Positions 8,030-16,961 of a stretch of 28,132 nucleotides of DNA are shown here, one piece after another. Position numbers and translations under genes: made by a program. Location of the stretch: positions 1-28,132 of the forward strand of contig JAGCGE010000322.1 of assembly GCA_017649745.1 (NCBI GenBank). Reading direction: 5' to 3'. Position 1 is the first letter of the stretch. Each line of letters starts with the position of its first letter. This DNA comes from Clostridiales bacterium (lineage in GTDB: Bacteria; Bacillota_A; Clostridia; Saccharofermentanales; Saccharofermentanaceae). The notes below the pieces were generated by a model, which was not told the DNA's origin, made no database searches, and saw only the letters and a list, made by a program, of their open reading frames with translations.

Positions 8030-8707
8030 ATGTTGTGGTTTTTTCTGTTTTCAAAAAATAAGAGACTTGCAATTATCATCTGGGGATGTGTTGTAATGTC
8101 TTTTTCGATGATGTTTTTCATATTTGCTACACCAATGATCGTTAATCTAGGAAATACTGTCGATCTTTCTGATCCTGATGTTAATTTCAGAGATATTCAT
8201 AATAATACACACATCAAAGGCGAGATTCCTGCTCTATGGGGGCAGTGCTGCTATTATGAAGATGATTCGGGTAAAACATATTATTATGCTGTTCCTAAGA
8301 TTGAAAAGGACTCTGACGGTACCGTTTATATCTCTGATTTTATTGCTCTTGGTGTAACAAAACCTGAGGATGTTAAGAAGTGTGACAAACTTGCTGAGGC
8401 AACACTGCGATATGCCAGAGGTTATTCAGATAAGATAGAAGCTGAACCATTTTATATTGACGGATATGCCCAAAATATGGGTTATGATATGCAAAGATTT
8501 ACCAGGGATTACTTGTCCGATTGCAAGTTTAATCCTAATTCACTGGTTACAACTTATATAGTAAATAATAGCAGCAGTCCGTTTGCATTCTTTATCATGG
8601 GTGTCATCTTTATCCTGGTAGGTGGTGCGATGATACTTGGTGGTTTCTTTATAGGTAAAGATAAAAGTAAAAAAAATATTAGTACAACCGGTAAATGGGA
8701 TGTCTAA
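8030..8707 (+). CDS. two-TM membrane protein of unknown function
   Basis: A 225-residue protein with a short cytoplasmic N-terminus (MLWFFLFSKNKR), a first membrane helix at about 13-38, an extracytoplasmic domain of about 145 residues and a second helix near residues 183-208, ending in a Lys-rich cytoplasmic tail. The external domain has mixed alpha/beta character and includes a GQCCYYEDDSGKTYYYAVP segment. I do not recognise the family with confidence. It sits 17 bases behind the MarR-type gene and is probably co-transcribed and controlled by it, a layout common for small envelope or efflux functions. The start is ATG 8030, with GAAAGG at 8015-8020 as a plausible ribosome binding site. Confidence 0.75.
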   Translation: MLWFFLFSKNKRLAIIIWGCVVMSFSMMFFIFATPMIVNLGNTVDLSDPDVNFRDIHNNTHIKGEIPALWGQCCYYEDDSGKTYYYAVPKIEKDSDGTVYISDFIALGVTKPEDVKKCDKLAEATLRYARGYSDKIEAEPFYIDGYAQNMGYDMQRFTRDYLSDCKFNPNSLVTTYIVNNSSSPFAFFIMGVIFILVGGAMILGGFFIGKDKSKKNISTTGKWDV

Positions 8708-8757
8708 TTATTGATAATATTACATTGATTGTAAGTTTCCTAAAAATCAAATTATTG

Positions 8758-8763
8758 TATAAT
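8758..8763 (+). promoter_or_regulatory. possible -10 element of the solute-binding lipoprotein gene
   Basis: TATAAT preceded by TG (TGTATAAT), 58 bases before the GTG start. The -35 is poor (TTTCCT at 8736-8741 with a 16-base spacer). The AT-rich stretch 8708-8821 shows no other recognisable element. Confidence 0.4.
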
Positions 8764-8821
8764 CGATTATGGATAACATAATAGTTCATTTAAACAATTA
8801 TTTGATTGGAGGATTTTTTTC

Positions 8822-11179
8822 GTGAAGAGAGAAAAGATCATATCTGCAGGTCTTTCTGCAGTCTTTCTTTTAGGCACTCTTTCCGGACTGGCTGGATGTA
8901 GCAAGAAGAATGACGGAAAGACAATTTCAAAGGACAGTCCTTGGTATGACGTTACTAAGATAGAATATGAGAAGCCTGATACAGAGGAATCGCAGTACTC
9001 GTATTTTTCAGAACCATTTTATAATAATGGTTCTGTAGAAGTATCGTTTTCATACTATACTAATGAAGGACAGGAGACTTATTTCTTAAAGTATGATGAG
9101 AACGGTAAGATAGTCGAACAGGAAAAAGTAGAAGATATGTTGAAGGATTCGGTTCCTTCTGGAGCACAAGTTACATATTGTGATTTTTCGACTATGTTCA
9201 AATCAAAAGATGTCACATATGCATTGGTCGAAGTCGGATATGAACTCAAGAATGACTGGGATTCAAAAATGATGATCCTTAATACATCGACGAGAAAGTG
9301 TGAAGAAATTGATTGGCTCGGCGACGAGTCGGATAGTGTCTGGATCGGTTACGCTGCTGGTTTGGATGATGGTTCTCAAGCTTTCTATGTGAACAATTAC
9401 GAGAAAGAGACAGAAAATATCTATATCATCAAGGAAGGAAAAGTTGTAACAAACAAGACATTTGATGAATTCCTCGGAGCAGAGGGTGTATCAGTAAACA
9501 GCATGTTAAGTGCAGGTAACAAATTGTATATCTATTGCTCTCTTAAAGGAGATAAGGATTCATATCGTTTTATCTATGATGCTGATTCCGGAAATGTTAC
9601 TAAAGATAAGATGTCTACAGGAATGGTGTTCTCTCTTGCTGACGATGGAAATGAATATAATGTAGCTATGTCTGGTGTGTATCTTTCTACAGATACAAGT
9701 GAAGATAAAGAGCCGGTCATAAATTTTGACCACTGTAATATAAACAGAATGGATTGCTGGAGTAGTCAAGTTGTTCATATGACCGACAGTGAATGCGTGC
9801 TTCTTGGTTCCACATACACAGCTGAAGAGAACCTTCTTACAAGCTACAAGTTTGTTAAAGCTAAGGAGAATCCTAATGCCGGTAAAAAAGTGCTCGTAGT
9901 CGGCAGTACATCAATGCTTTCAAATTCAATATGTGATGCTGTAGTAGACTTCAATAATTCGAGCAAAGAATATTTTATTACTGTTACCGATAAATATTTC
10001 AATGTTGAGGAACTCATTCAGACATACAATGCTATGGATGAATCGGATTATCAAGATGACGAAAAAATGATGAAAAAGGAAAATGAGCGAGTAGCTAAGA
10101 TGATGGATACACTTTCTATCGATCTTATTGCAGGCGATGCTCCTGATATCATCTTTGACGCTCATAAGTTTATCCAGCTTAAGGAAGATAAGTACTTGAT
10201 CGATCTTACAGATTATGTAAATAAGGACCTTGGCGATGTAGAGTTCTTTACTAATGTTATTGAAACGAACAAGACAAATGGCAAGTTATACAGTATGCCG
10301 CTTACTTTCAGTGTAGACGGAATCCTTGCTAAGAAGAGTGATGTTGGTGATAAGAAAGGATTCACTTTTGAAGAGGCAAAAGAATTCATTGAAGGTCCTT
10401 GTAACGGAAAAAATCCTATCTCACAGTACGCTACAAGAACGGAATGCTTCCAGATCTTGTTTGGAGCAATGGCTGATTCATTCTATGATGAAAACGGTAA
10501 TATCAATCTTGAAACGGATGCTTTCTATGAACTTGCAAAATTCTGCAAGGAAAATATCCCTGAAAAGCCAAGCTATGACGAAGAATCATTGGGAAATGGT
10601 GTATATGCTCAGTATACGGAAGAATCAAGCCCTGCATCATACGTATCGTTGTATGATCTGAAAAGCTTCTGGAACCAGGCTTATGAAAGAGGAAATAAAG
10701 TTAAGGAACTTTACGGACTTCCTTCCTTTGACGGAAGAGGGCCAACGATATCTATCGAAAGCTCTATAGCGATCTCTGCTACATCTGATTACAAAGATGG
10801 TTCATGGGAATTTGTTAAGTCACTGTTTGATGTAGATACTCAGTATGATATAAGCAGAGATAATTACACAAATTCAGTAATGGTCGAAGCACTCAGAAAG
10901 GTAGCAAAGAAAGAGGTTGAGGAATCCAAGAAGGAAAGCGAGCTTTACGCTCAGTATGATCCTGAATATGCAGAGATGTTCCCACCTATCTCATCTGAAG
11001 CTATTGATACATATATCGAGACGCTTAAGAGTTGTGAAAGCGGTGATATCGCAGATCCTTCCATCATCCTTATCGTTAATGAGGATATAGGAGCTTACTT
11101 CGCTGATCAGAAGTCGATCGAAGAAGTTACATCTACGATCCAGAACAGAGCTCAGACGGTAATCAATGAGCGTAAGTAA
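8822..11179 (+). CDS. extracellular solute-binding lipoprotein with large N-terminal beta-rich domain
   Basis: A 785-residue lipoprotein starting with GTG 8822, nine bases behind a strong GGAGG (8808-8812). The signal peptide ends in lipobox LAGC with lipidated Cys26. Residues about 40-345 are beta-rich, with repeated strand-turn units of the type YFLKYDENGKIV, MMILNTSTRK and FIYDADSGNV, reminiscent of a beta-propeller. From about 355 (KKVLVVGSTS...) the protein resembles an ABC sugar-binding family 1 component: DLIAGDAPDIIFD, LIDLTDYV, GKLYSMPLTFSVDGILAKK, FTFEEAKEFIEG, and SSIAISATSDYKDGSWEFVKSL near the C-terminus. The binding domain would capture a carbohydrate or other solute outside the membrane. 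No ABC permease or ATPase gene is adjacent, so the partner is unknown. It appears monocistronic, ending at a bidirectional terminator. Confidence 0.82.
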   Translation: MKREKIISAGLSAVFLLGTLSGLAGCSKKNDGKTISKDSPWYDVTKIEYEKPDTEESQYSYFSEPFYNNGSVEVSFSYYTNEGQETYFLKYDENGKIVEQEKVEDMLKDSVPSGAQVTYCDFSTMFKSKDVTYALVEVGYELKNDWDSKMMILNTSTRKCEEIDWLGDESDSVWIGYAAGLDDGSQAFYVNNYEKETENIYIIKEGKVVTNKTFDEFLGAEGVSVNSMLSAGNKLYIYCSLKGDKDSYRFIYDADSGNVTKDKMSTGMVFSLADDGNEYNVAMSGVYLSTDTSEDKEPVINFDHCNINRMDCWSSQVVHMTDSECVLLGSTYTAEENLLTSYKFVKAKENPNAGKKVLVVGSTSMLSNSICDAVVDFNNSSKEYFITVTDKYFNVEELIQTYNAMDESDYQDDEKMMKKENERVAKMMDTLSIDLIAGDAPDIIFDAHKFIQLKEDKYLIDLTDYVNKDLGDVEFFTNVIETNKTNGKLYSMPLTFSVDGILAKKSDVGDKKGFTFEEAKEFIEGPCNGKNPISQYATRTECFQILFGAMADSFYDENGNINLETDAFYELAKFCKENIPEKPSYDEESLGNGVYAQYTEESSPASYVSLYDLKSFWNQAYERGNKVKELYGLPSFDGRGPTISIESSIAISATSDYKDGSWEFVKSLFDVDTQYDISRDNYTNSVMVEALRKVAKKEVEESKKESELYAQYDPEYAEMFPPISSEAIDTYIETLKSCESGDIADPSIILIVNEDIGAYFADQKSIEEVTSTIQNRAQTVINERK

Positions 11180-11202
11180 AGTCTGATAATTCAAGAAAAA
11201 CT

Positions 11203-11235
11203 AAGGGATCTTCACGTTGGTGAAGATCCCTTTTT
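11203..11235. terminator. bidirectional intrinsic terminator between convergent genes
   Basis: A 13-bp perfect stem (AAGGGATCTTCAC / GTGAAGATCCCTT) with loop GTTG. On the + strand it runs into TTTTT (11231-11235). On the - strand the stem is followed by AGTTTTTC (complement of 11195-11202). It serves both the solute-binding lipoprotein gene and the convergent DUF4214 gene. Confidence 0.93.
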
Positions 11236-11252
11236 ACATGAGCGATTATATG

Positions 11253-13058
11253 TTATGGAAGCCAATCGGCATGTCCTGCTTTAGTTACATGTTCGATAAT
11301 GATACTATCGAATTCTTTCCATCCGTTTTCATCTACTATCCATTTTTCGAACTTTACGAATACATCATCGGAAGTTCCTTTTTTGATGGCTTTTACTACA
11401 TCTTTTTGGCTTATATTATAATCGTTATCTGTATCTAGTCTGGATGATTCGTTTATGATATTGGCCAAAGCTGAAGCCCCGTAATTCTTGTAGATAAAAT
11501 AGCAGAATCGTAATCCACACTGATATTCAGGCTGAATAATACCGGTTCTATCATAAGACATCTTGATCATGTCTTCGCCTTGCTTAAGATAATCAGCGCT
11601 GAAAAGCTCATTGGTGCTCATGTAAGGGATGAGATCGGCATCGGTATATCCGAGTTTTCGAGATATAGCATCCTGAACAAACATGGCCATTCCTTCATCC
11701 ATTGTAGGGCCCAGATCAGCACCGTTTCGGAGTGTGAGTACGTGGGTCATTTCGTGTATCAAAGTTGAAACAGAATCTGATTTCGAATCAACATCATAAT
11801 CAAAAAGAATGCAGTAGGAATCTGAAGCGCCTTCTATCGATCCGTCTTGAGGGTCACAAGTGATTATGAGTTCAGCCTTTTGACGATCGGTATTAACTTG
11901 TGAGAATGCATTCTCGTCGCCTAGATAGAATCCCTTCCAATTTGTATAACGGCTTGTGTTGAAATTGCATCTGTATTTGAGTCCAAGAAGAGCCTCGTTT
12001 TCTTTCATAACTTTCTCGACAAGGTTAAGTGTGTCTCCATGTATCACTGTGCCTTTTAAAAAGAACAATACAACATCTTCGCCTTCACAGTAGCAGTTTT
12101 TATCGATAGTGATAATATCTTCGTATTTGCCGCTCAGGACGATGAAATTAGGATCTTTTTCAGCCTTGCGTGTAATGTTTCCGTTAAAACCAGTCGGATC
12201 GTTTGTCATCTTATATGTGCCTGTAGGAATATCAAATGAACTACAAAGATCTGAAAACTCAGGAGCTTTGGCGAAATTAGCAAAGAGAGCATCTTTACTC
12301 ATTCCGGCTTCGACCTGTGCTAACCAGTAATCCATACCTGCTTTGTCCGGTTCTCTCAACATGAATACGTTATATAATCTGGTCAAATATTCATCAGCAT
12401 AAATGTATTTCTCGTTAAATTCTTTGCTTTGAACAAAGCTACTTACGAGTGATACACCGCTTAAATTTCCGTTTGCAAGGCCTTCTGCCCAGAATTGCTG
12501 TCCGCTTCTGTCGCTGTAACGGTCCAGAGCTGCGTAGTATACGCGATCAACGAAATAATTGATCTTTGTGAGCTTATTAAGATCATATGAACTGCTGAAA
12601 TAACCTGCCAATATATCATAATCACGGCAAATGGACTCGAATTCTTCTGAGTTGGCAAATCCCGTAAATACCAAATCTCTGGATGTTCCTTTCGAAAGCT
12701 CATTTAACCAGTACTTGTTTCCGTCGCTGTCGGGATCTCTTCCCATGAACATGTGGTAAAGATCAGCCACATAATCTTCGTCAGTCTTTTTTAAACCTTG
12801 GTATTCTTCTGAGTACATAAAATTAGCGGCTATTGAAGTTCCTGTCTGGCGGAATGAATCAAGCTCGTCGATCCAATACTTCTTTCCCGATTCATCGGGA
12901 TCTCTTCCCAGAGTAACCCAATAGCAACGAATAATGAATTCTTCGACTGATGAAGAAGCGGCTTTTACTTCTTTGCTCGGTAATATAAAGATACCGATTG
13001 CCATAATAAGAGCTAAAGCCACAGATCCTGTCTTGCGTACAAACCTGCTTGATAACAT
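11253..13058 (-). CDS. secreted DUF4214-repeat protein with C-terminal HExxH metallopeptidase domain
   Basis: A 601-residue secreted protein. The - strand start ATG (13056-13058) is preceded by AGGAG with a 7-base gap. The signal peptide (residues 1 to about 34, cleavage around VKA-A) is followed by four DUF4214 units at about 38-87, 95-141, 167-214 and 222-268. Each has the pattern 'fv..LY...lgR.pD..G..yW...l..g.s...l...F..S.EF'. A linker leads to a domain with the zincin motif HEMTH (435-439) and a downstream MDEGMAMF, where E455 is the likely third zinc ligand as in gluzincins. DUF4214 repeats occur in bacterial surface and extracellular proteins, often near carbohydrate-active modules. 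The protein is probably exported and acts on extracellular protein or peptide; the substrate is unknown. It is the only - strand gene in the window. Confidence 0.88.
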   Translation of the reverse strand: MLSSRFVRKTGSVALALIMAIGIFILPSKEVKAASSSVEEFIIRCYWVTLGRDPDESGKKYWIDELDSFRQTGTSIAANFMYSEEYQGLKKTDEDYVADLYHMFMGRDPDSDGNKYWLNELSKGTSRDLVFTGFANSEEFESICRDYDILAGYFSSSYDLNKLTKINYFVDRVYYAALDRYSDRSGQQFWAEGLANGNLSGVSLVSSFVQSKEFNEKYIYADEYLTRLYNVFMLREPDKAGMDYWLAQVEAGMSKDALFANFAKAPEFSDLCSSFDIPTGTYKMTNDPTGFNGNITRKAEKDPNFIVLSGKYEDIITIDKNCYCEGEDVVLFFLKGTVIHGDTLNLVEKVMKENEALLGLKYRCNFNTSRYTNWKGFYLGDENAFSQVNTDRQKAELIITCDPQDGSIEGASDSYCILFDYDVDSKSDSVSTLIHEMTHVLTLRNGADLGPTMDEGMAMFVQDAISRKLGYTDADLIPYMSTNELFSADYLKQGEDMIKMSYDRTGIIQPEYQCGLRFCYFIYKNYGASALANIINESSRLDTDNDYNISQKDVVKAIKKGTSDDVFVKFEKWIVDENGWKEFDSIIIEHVTKAGHADWLP

Positions 13059-13157
13059 ACATTTTCTCCTTGTTTTAATGTTCGTGTTTATGAAGTGTGT
13101 TCAGTATATATTGTCCTGAATGTTCGAAAGGTTCACTTTTTTAGCCGGATTTTTTTC

Positions 13158-13185
13158 TTGTTCTAATAATAAAATGGTATAGAAT
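13158..13185 (+). promoter_or_regulatory. promoter of the lectin-lipoprotein operon
   Basis: TTGTTC (13158-13163), 16-base spacer, TAGAAT (13180-13185), then GGGGAGG (13201-13207) and ATG 13216. It lies in the divergent gap with the DUF4214 gene. Confidence 0.5.
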
Positions 13186-13215
13186 AGTGGCATGACCTTT
13201 GGGGAGGTACATATT

Positions 13216-14403
13216 ATGAAGAGATATACGGCATTGCTTCTTGTTGCGGTAATGGCATTTGGGATAGTTGCCTGCACTGATACTAAAGAGAAGGAATCTA
13301 GAAAAGTAAGAAGATCTTCCGATGTTGAAGAGACTGAAGATACGGAAGAGTCCGAGGAGACTAAGGGAACAAAAGAAACAGAGACAACTGAGTCGACAGA
13401 AGTCACTGACGGTCCCGGTGCTATAGATAAACCTATAGATGAGAATCTATATATTGATGCTTATCTCGATAAACTTGAAGAATTGAATGCAGAAGATGAT
13501 GACGGAGATCGTACCTATGATCTTTTGCATATCGATGAGGATGACATTCCTGAGCTCGTAATGAACGATTACTGTACTATCACTGTCTTCACATATCATG
13601 ATGGACAGTTAATCGAGATAATCGACGGTTGGTCATATGGTGCCATGGGTAATACCGGTTACTACTATGCTCCTTATCAGAATTATATGTCTAACACAAA
13701 TTCTGATTATGCGGGTATGCTTTACTGCACCAGTACGTATAGTCTGGACGGTAACTACGAATGGGAGCCTGGCAATTGCGGAAATATCCAATTCTTTGAG
13801 ACTAATCCTGAGGAACATCTCGATGAACCGCTTTATTTTCTCAATAACGAGGAAGTTACTGAGGAAGAGTACGATGCTGCGTTCCCGATCAAGGATAATA
13901 GACTGGTAACAGGTAAATACTATTATGATGAGATGAAGGTGCTTCTTGAATCTGAACAGATCCCTGAGGAACATTCTTTTAAGGTGTTTACTGATAATCT
14001 CACATGGGAGGAAGCGCAGGCGAAATGTGAAGAGATGGGAGGTTATCTTGCTACATTAGATAACATCTACTACACTTTGCTCTTAAATGATTATCCGGGT
14101 TATGTCTTCTATGTCGGTGGAACTTACAATGAGAATCTAGGTGAGTATACATGGTCAACAGACGGTTCTAATGGCAGCATTCCGGCTTATATGTGGATGG
14201 ACGGAGAACCTACTTTTACCGGAAAGACTGAAGACGGCAGAGAAGTTGAAGAGAAGTATCTTTGTCTTGTCTGTCTGGTAGTAGAAGGCAACGTTACGCT
14301 TCTTAGGCTAATGGATGTGCCTAATGATGTATTGGATGCTGCACCTTCTTATGAAGGTCATCTCGGATATATCTGTGAATTCGATCATTACATTAAAGAA
14401 TAA
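13216..14403 (+). CDS. lipoprotein with C-terminal C-type-lectin-like domain
   Basis: A 395-residue lipoprotein. ATG 13216 is chosen because GGGGAGG (13201-13207) lies in front of it; an upstream in-frame ATG at 13192 has no such site. The signal peptide ends with lipobox IVAC. A Thr/Glu/Ser-rich spacer (about residues 28-70) is followed by an acidic region resembling small repeats seen in Clostridial lipoproteins. From about residue 255 there is a C-type-lectin-like fold: FKVFTDNLTWEEAQAKCEEMGGYLATL, then YVGGTYNENLGEYTWSTDG, a Trp-containing MWMDGEP, and a closing GYICEF. The canonical calcium/sugar-binding EPN/WND motifs are not evident, so sugar binding is uncertain. It is followed 12 bases later by the lipase-like gene, probably in one operon. 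Confidence 0.8.
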   Translation: MKRYTALLLVAVMAFGIVACTDTKEKESRKVRRSSDVEETEDTEESEETKGTKETETTESTEVTDGPGAIDKPIDENLYIDAYLDKLEELNAEDDDGDRTYDLLHIDEDDIPELVMNDYCTITVFTYHDGQLIEIIDGWSYGAMGNTGYYYAPYQNYMSNTNSDYAGMLYCTSTYSLDGNYEWEPGNCGNIQFFETNPEEHLDEPLYFLNNEEVTEEEYDAAFPIKDNRLVTGKYYYDEMKVLLESEQIPEEHSFKVFTDNLTWEEAQAKCEEMGGYLATLDNIYYTLLLNDYPGYVFYVGGTYNENLGEYTWSTDGSNGSIPAYMWMDGEPTFTGKTEDGREVEEKYLCLVCLVVEGNVTLLRLMDVPNDVLDAAPSYEGHLGYICEFDHYIKE

Positions 14404-14415
14404 GGGGAGATAAAT

Positions 14416-15621
14416 ATGTCGAAGGGAAAGAAAGCAAACATTGGTCCTAGGCTTCGTATATTAGGTTTGGGATGCACATTACTTGTTGTGTTTCTTATAA
14501 CAACGGTTATATGTACATGTGTCTTTATCGGTCTTCTTATAGGGTATGGTATCCAGGAAACATTTACTGAATTGTGGGCATATCCTGTAGCAGTGATCAT
14601 AATCGAAAACGCGATCTTCTGGTCGGGTATCATCATGGTATATTTCTCGTCGAAACAACTTGGTCTTAAGATCAGGATCGTGGGAATATTAGTTGGAATG
14701 ATACCGATCCTTCATCTTATCGCTCTTGGAATAATCCTTAAGGTTTGTATTTCCGAGTACAGTTTTGAGACTAAGAAGATCAAGCTTGATGCAGAACGTG
14801 CTGAACAGCAGATCTGCAAGACTAAATATCCTCTTTTGATGGTACACGGTATCTTCTTTAGAGATTTCAAAAGATTCAATTACTGGGGACGAATCCCTTA
14901 CGAACTTAAGAAGAATGGCGCGACAATTTATTATGGAAATCATGAGTCTGCAGAGACTGTTGAGAAGAGTGCAGCTAAGCTTGCTGACAGGATCAAGCAG
15001 GTAGTAGAGGAAACGGGTTGCGGTAAGTTGAATATCATAGCTCATTCTAAGGGCGGCCTTGATATTAAATATGCAATAGCCAACTTGGGTATCGATCAAT
15101 ACATTGCTTCTGTCACAACGATCAACACGCCTCACAGAGGATGTGAATTTGCTGAATATATTCTTAATAAGGCACCGGAAAAAAGTAAGAATGCAGTAGC
15201 TGCTGCATATAATGCCACACTTCGAAAAATGGGCGATAAATCACCTGATTTTCTTGAGGCTGTAGGCGACCTTACAGCAACAAGGTGTAAAGAGATCTCA
15301 GAGCAGGCAGATCAGTTCGATTATAAAGCTCATGGTATTTATACTCAAAGCTACGGTTCGAGGATGCGTCATGCGATAAACGGCGCTTTCCCGTTAAACA
15401 TGAGTTTCCATCTCGTTAAGTATTTTGACGGTCCTAATGATGGTCTAGTTGGAGAGCCTTCGTTCAAATGGGGTGAGGATTATGAGTTCCTCTCCTGCAG
15501 TGGAAGACGAGGCATTTCTCACGGAGATATGATCGATCTTAACAGAGAAAATATCTCAGGATTTGATGTCAGAGAATTCTACGTTAAACTTGTTAACGGA
15601 TTAAAAAACAGAGGGTTATAA
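14416..15621 (+). CDS. membrane-anchored lipase-like alpha/beta hydrolase
   Basis: A 401-residue protein with three N-terminal membrane helices (about 17-44, 56-76, 86-110) and an alpha/beta-hydrolase domain from about 137. PLLMVHGIF starts the core. IAHSKGGLD carries nucleophile S211 (GHSxG-like with Ala in first position), and INTPHRG is the usual bacterial lipase strand. The likely acid is D342 in GPNDGLV and the likely base H369 in ISHGDMID. This arrangement matches triacylglycerol lipase/esterase proteins of Bacillota. The catalytic domain may face either side of the membrane; topology is unclear with three helices. The start is ATG 14416 with GGGGAG just upstream. It probably shares a transcript with the lectin-like lipoprotein and the GH13 enzyme behind it. 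Confidence 0.85.
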   Translation: MSKGKKANIGPRLRILGLGCTLLVVFLITTVICTCVFIGLLIGYGIQETFTELWAYPVAVIIIENAIFWSGIIMVYFSSKQLGLKIRIVGILVGMIPILHLIALGIILKVCISEYSFETKKIKLDAERAEQQICKTKYPLLMVHGIFFRDFKRFNYWGRIPYELKKNGATIYYGNHESAETVEKSAAKLADRIKQVVEETGCGKLNIIAHSKGGLDIKYAIANLGIDQYIASVTTINTPHRGCEFAEYILNKAPEKSKNAVAAAYNATLRKMGDKSPDFLEAVGDLTATRCKEISEQADQFDYKAHGIYTQSYGSRMRHAINGAFPLNMSFHLVKYFDGPNDGLVGEPSFKWGEDYEFLSCSGRRGISHGDMIDLNRENISGFDVREFYVKLVNGLKNRGL

Positions 15622-15647
15622 TTCTTTAATTTTGGGGGCAAAAAGTT

Positions 15648-16958
15648 ATGTGGTTTGAGGAGTCAGTTTTTTATCAGATATATCCGCTCGGATTTTGCGG
15701 TGCGCCGTTTGAAAATGACGGCAAGCTCGAGCACAGGATCTTAAAGGTTATCGACTGGATCCCTCACCTTAAAAAGTTGGGGATAAATGCAATATATTTT
15801 TCACCTGTTTTCGAATCTGATAATCATGGATATAACACAAGAGATTACGGCGTTATCGATTGTCGTCTTGGTACCAATGAGGACTTCAAGAAGGTAGTCG
15901 ATAAGCTTCACAAAAACGGTATCAAGGTTGTCTTGGATGGTGTTTTCAATCATGTAGGAAGAGGCTTCTGGGCTTTTAAGGACGTTCAGGAAAAGAAGTG
16001 GGATTCACCTTATAAGGATTGGTTCCATCTGTCATTCGAAGGAAACTCAAATTATAACGACGGCTTCTGGTATGAAGGCTGGGAAGGAAACTATGATCTT
16101 GTTAAGCTCAATCTTCGCAATGAAGAAGTTATCTCCCATATCCTGGATAAAGTAAAATACTGGGTCGACTATTTTGATATCGACGGATTAAGGCTCGATG
16201 TAGCATATTGCCTTGACAGGGATTTCCTTAAAAGGCTTCGCTGGTTTACGGGTGAACTGAAGCCTGAGTTCCTCCTTCTTGGAGAACTATTGCATGGCGA
16301 TTACAAGCAGTGGGTCAATGGAGAGATGTGCCATTCCTGCACTAATTATGCTTGTTACAAAGGCCTTTTCAGTTCGTTCAATTGCATGAATATGTTCGAG
16401 ATAATCAACACGCTCATACAGCAGTTCGGTCCTGAGAACTGGAGCTGGTTTAGGGGTCTTCACTTAATGAGCTTTGTTGATAATCATGACGTGACAAGGA
16501 TCGCTTCTAATCTTAATAATCCTGCTCACCTACCGCTTATCTATACGCTCTCATTTACGATGCCCGGATTCCCGTGTGTCTACTACGGTTCCGAGTGGGG
16601 AGCAACGGGTAGGAAAGAGGAAGGAGATCCTTCACTTCGTGTGAGCTTCGATGCGCCTGTTTGGAATGATCTTACTGAGCATATTTCCAAGCTTGCTAAG
16701 ATAAAGAAGGAGCATAGTGCGTTAAGTTACGGTTCATTCCGTTCGGTCCTTCTTACTAATCATCAGTGTATTTTCGAGAGGAATGACGGAAACGAGAGGA
16801 TACTTGTTGCGATCAATGCAGGTGACTATGAATTTACTGCTCATTTTGATGCAGGATGCGGTCAGGCAAAAGAGCTTCTTACTGATTCTATTCATGACTT
16901 CGGAGGCGGTTCTGTCCTTAAGCCTTACTCATGTGAGATATGGAAGATGGAGCATTGA
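15648..16958 (+). CDS. GH13 alpha-amylase family glycosidase
   Basis: A 436-residue alpha-amylase-family enzyme with the four conserved regions: DGVFNHVG (97-104), GLRLDVAY with nucleophile D184, LLGELLHGD with acid/base E213, and FVDNHDVTR with the transition-state Asp D281. The usual opening ESVFYQIYPLGF and PGFPCVYYGSEWG are also present. It is short for the family and lacks extra N-terminal CBM34-type domains and a signal peptide, so it is a cytosolic enzyme acting on maltodextrins or related alpha-glucans. The exact specificity (amylase, neopullulanase-like or glucosidase) cannot be read. It begins 26 bases after the lipase gene with GGGGG as ribosome binding site. The HAD phosphatase follows 3 bases after its stop. 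Confidence 0.9.
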   Translation: MWFEESVFYQIYPLGFCGAPFENDGKLEHRILKVIDWIPHLKKLGINAIYFSPVFESDNHGYNTRDYGVIDCRLGTNEDFKKVVDKLHKNGIKVVLDGVFNHVGRGFWAFKDVQEKKWDSPYKDWFHLSFEGNSNYNDGFWYEGWEGNYDLVKLNLRNEEVISHILDKVKYWVDYFDIDGLRLDVAYCLDRDFLKRLRWFTGELKPEFLLLGELLHGDYKQWVNGEMCHSCTNYACYKGLFSSFNCMNMFEIINTLIQQFGPENWSWFRGLHLMSFVDNHDVTRIASNLNNPAHLPLIYTLSFTMPGFPCVYYGSEWGATGRKEEGDPSLRVSFDAPVWNDLTEHISKLAKIKKEHSALSYGSFRSVLLTNHQCIFERNDGNERILVAINAGDYEFTAHFDAGCGQAKELLTDSIHDFGGGSVLKPYSCEIWKMEH

Positions 16959-16961
16959 TAT

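Noticed and set aside
13192..13215. Upstream ATG start for the lectin-like lipoprotein
   Set aside because: The ribosome binding site GGGGAGG lies between this ATG and the better start at 13216, and the signal peptide fits the later start.
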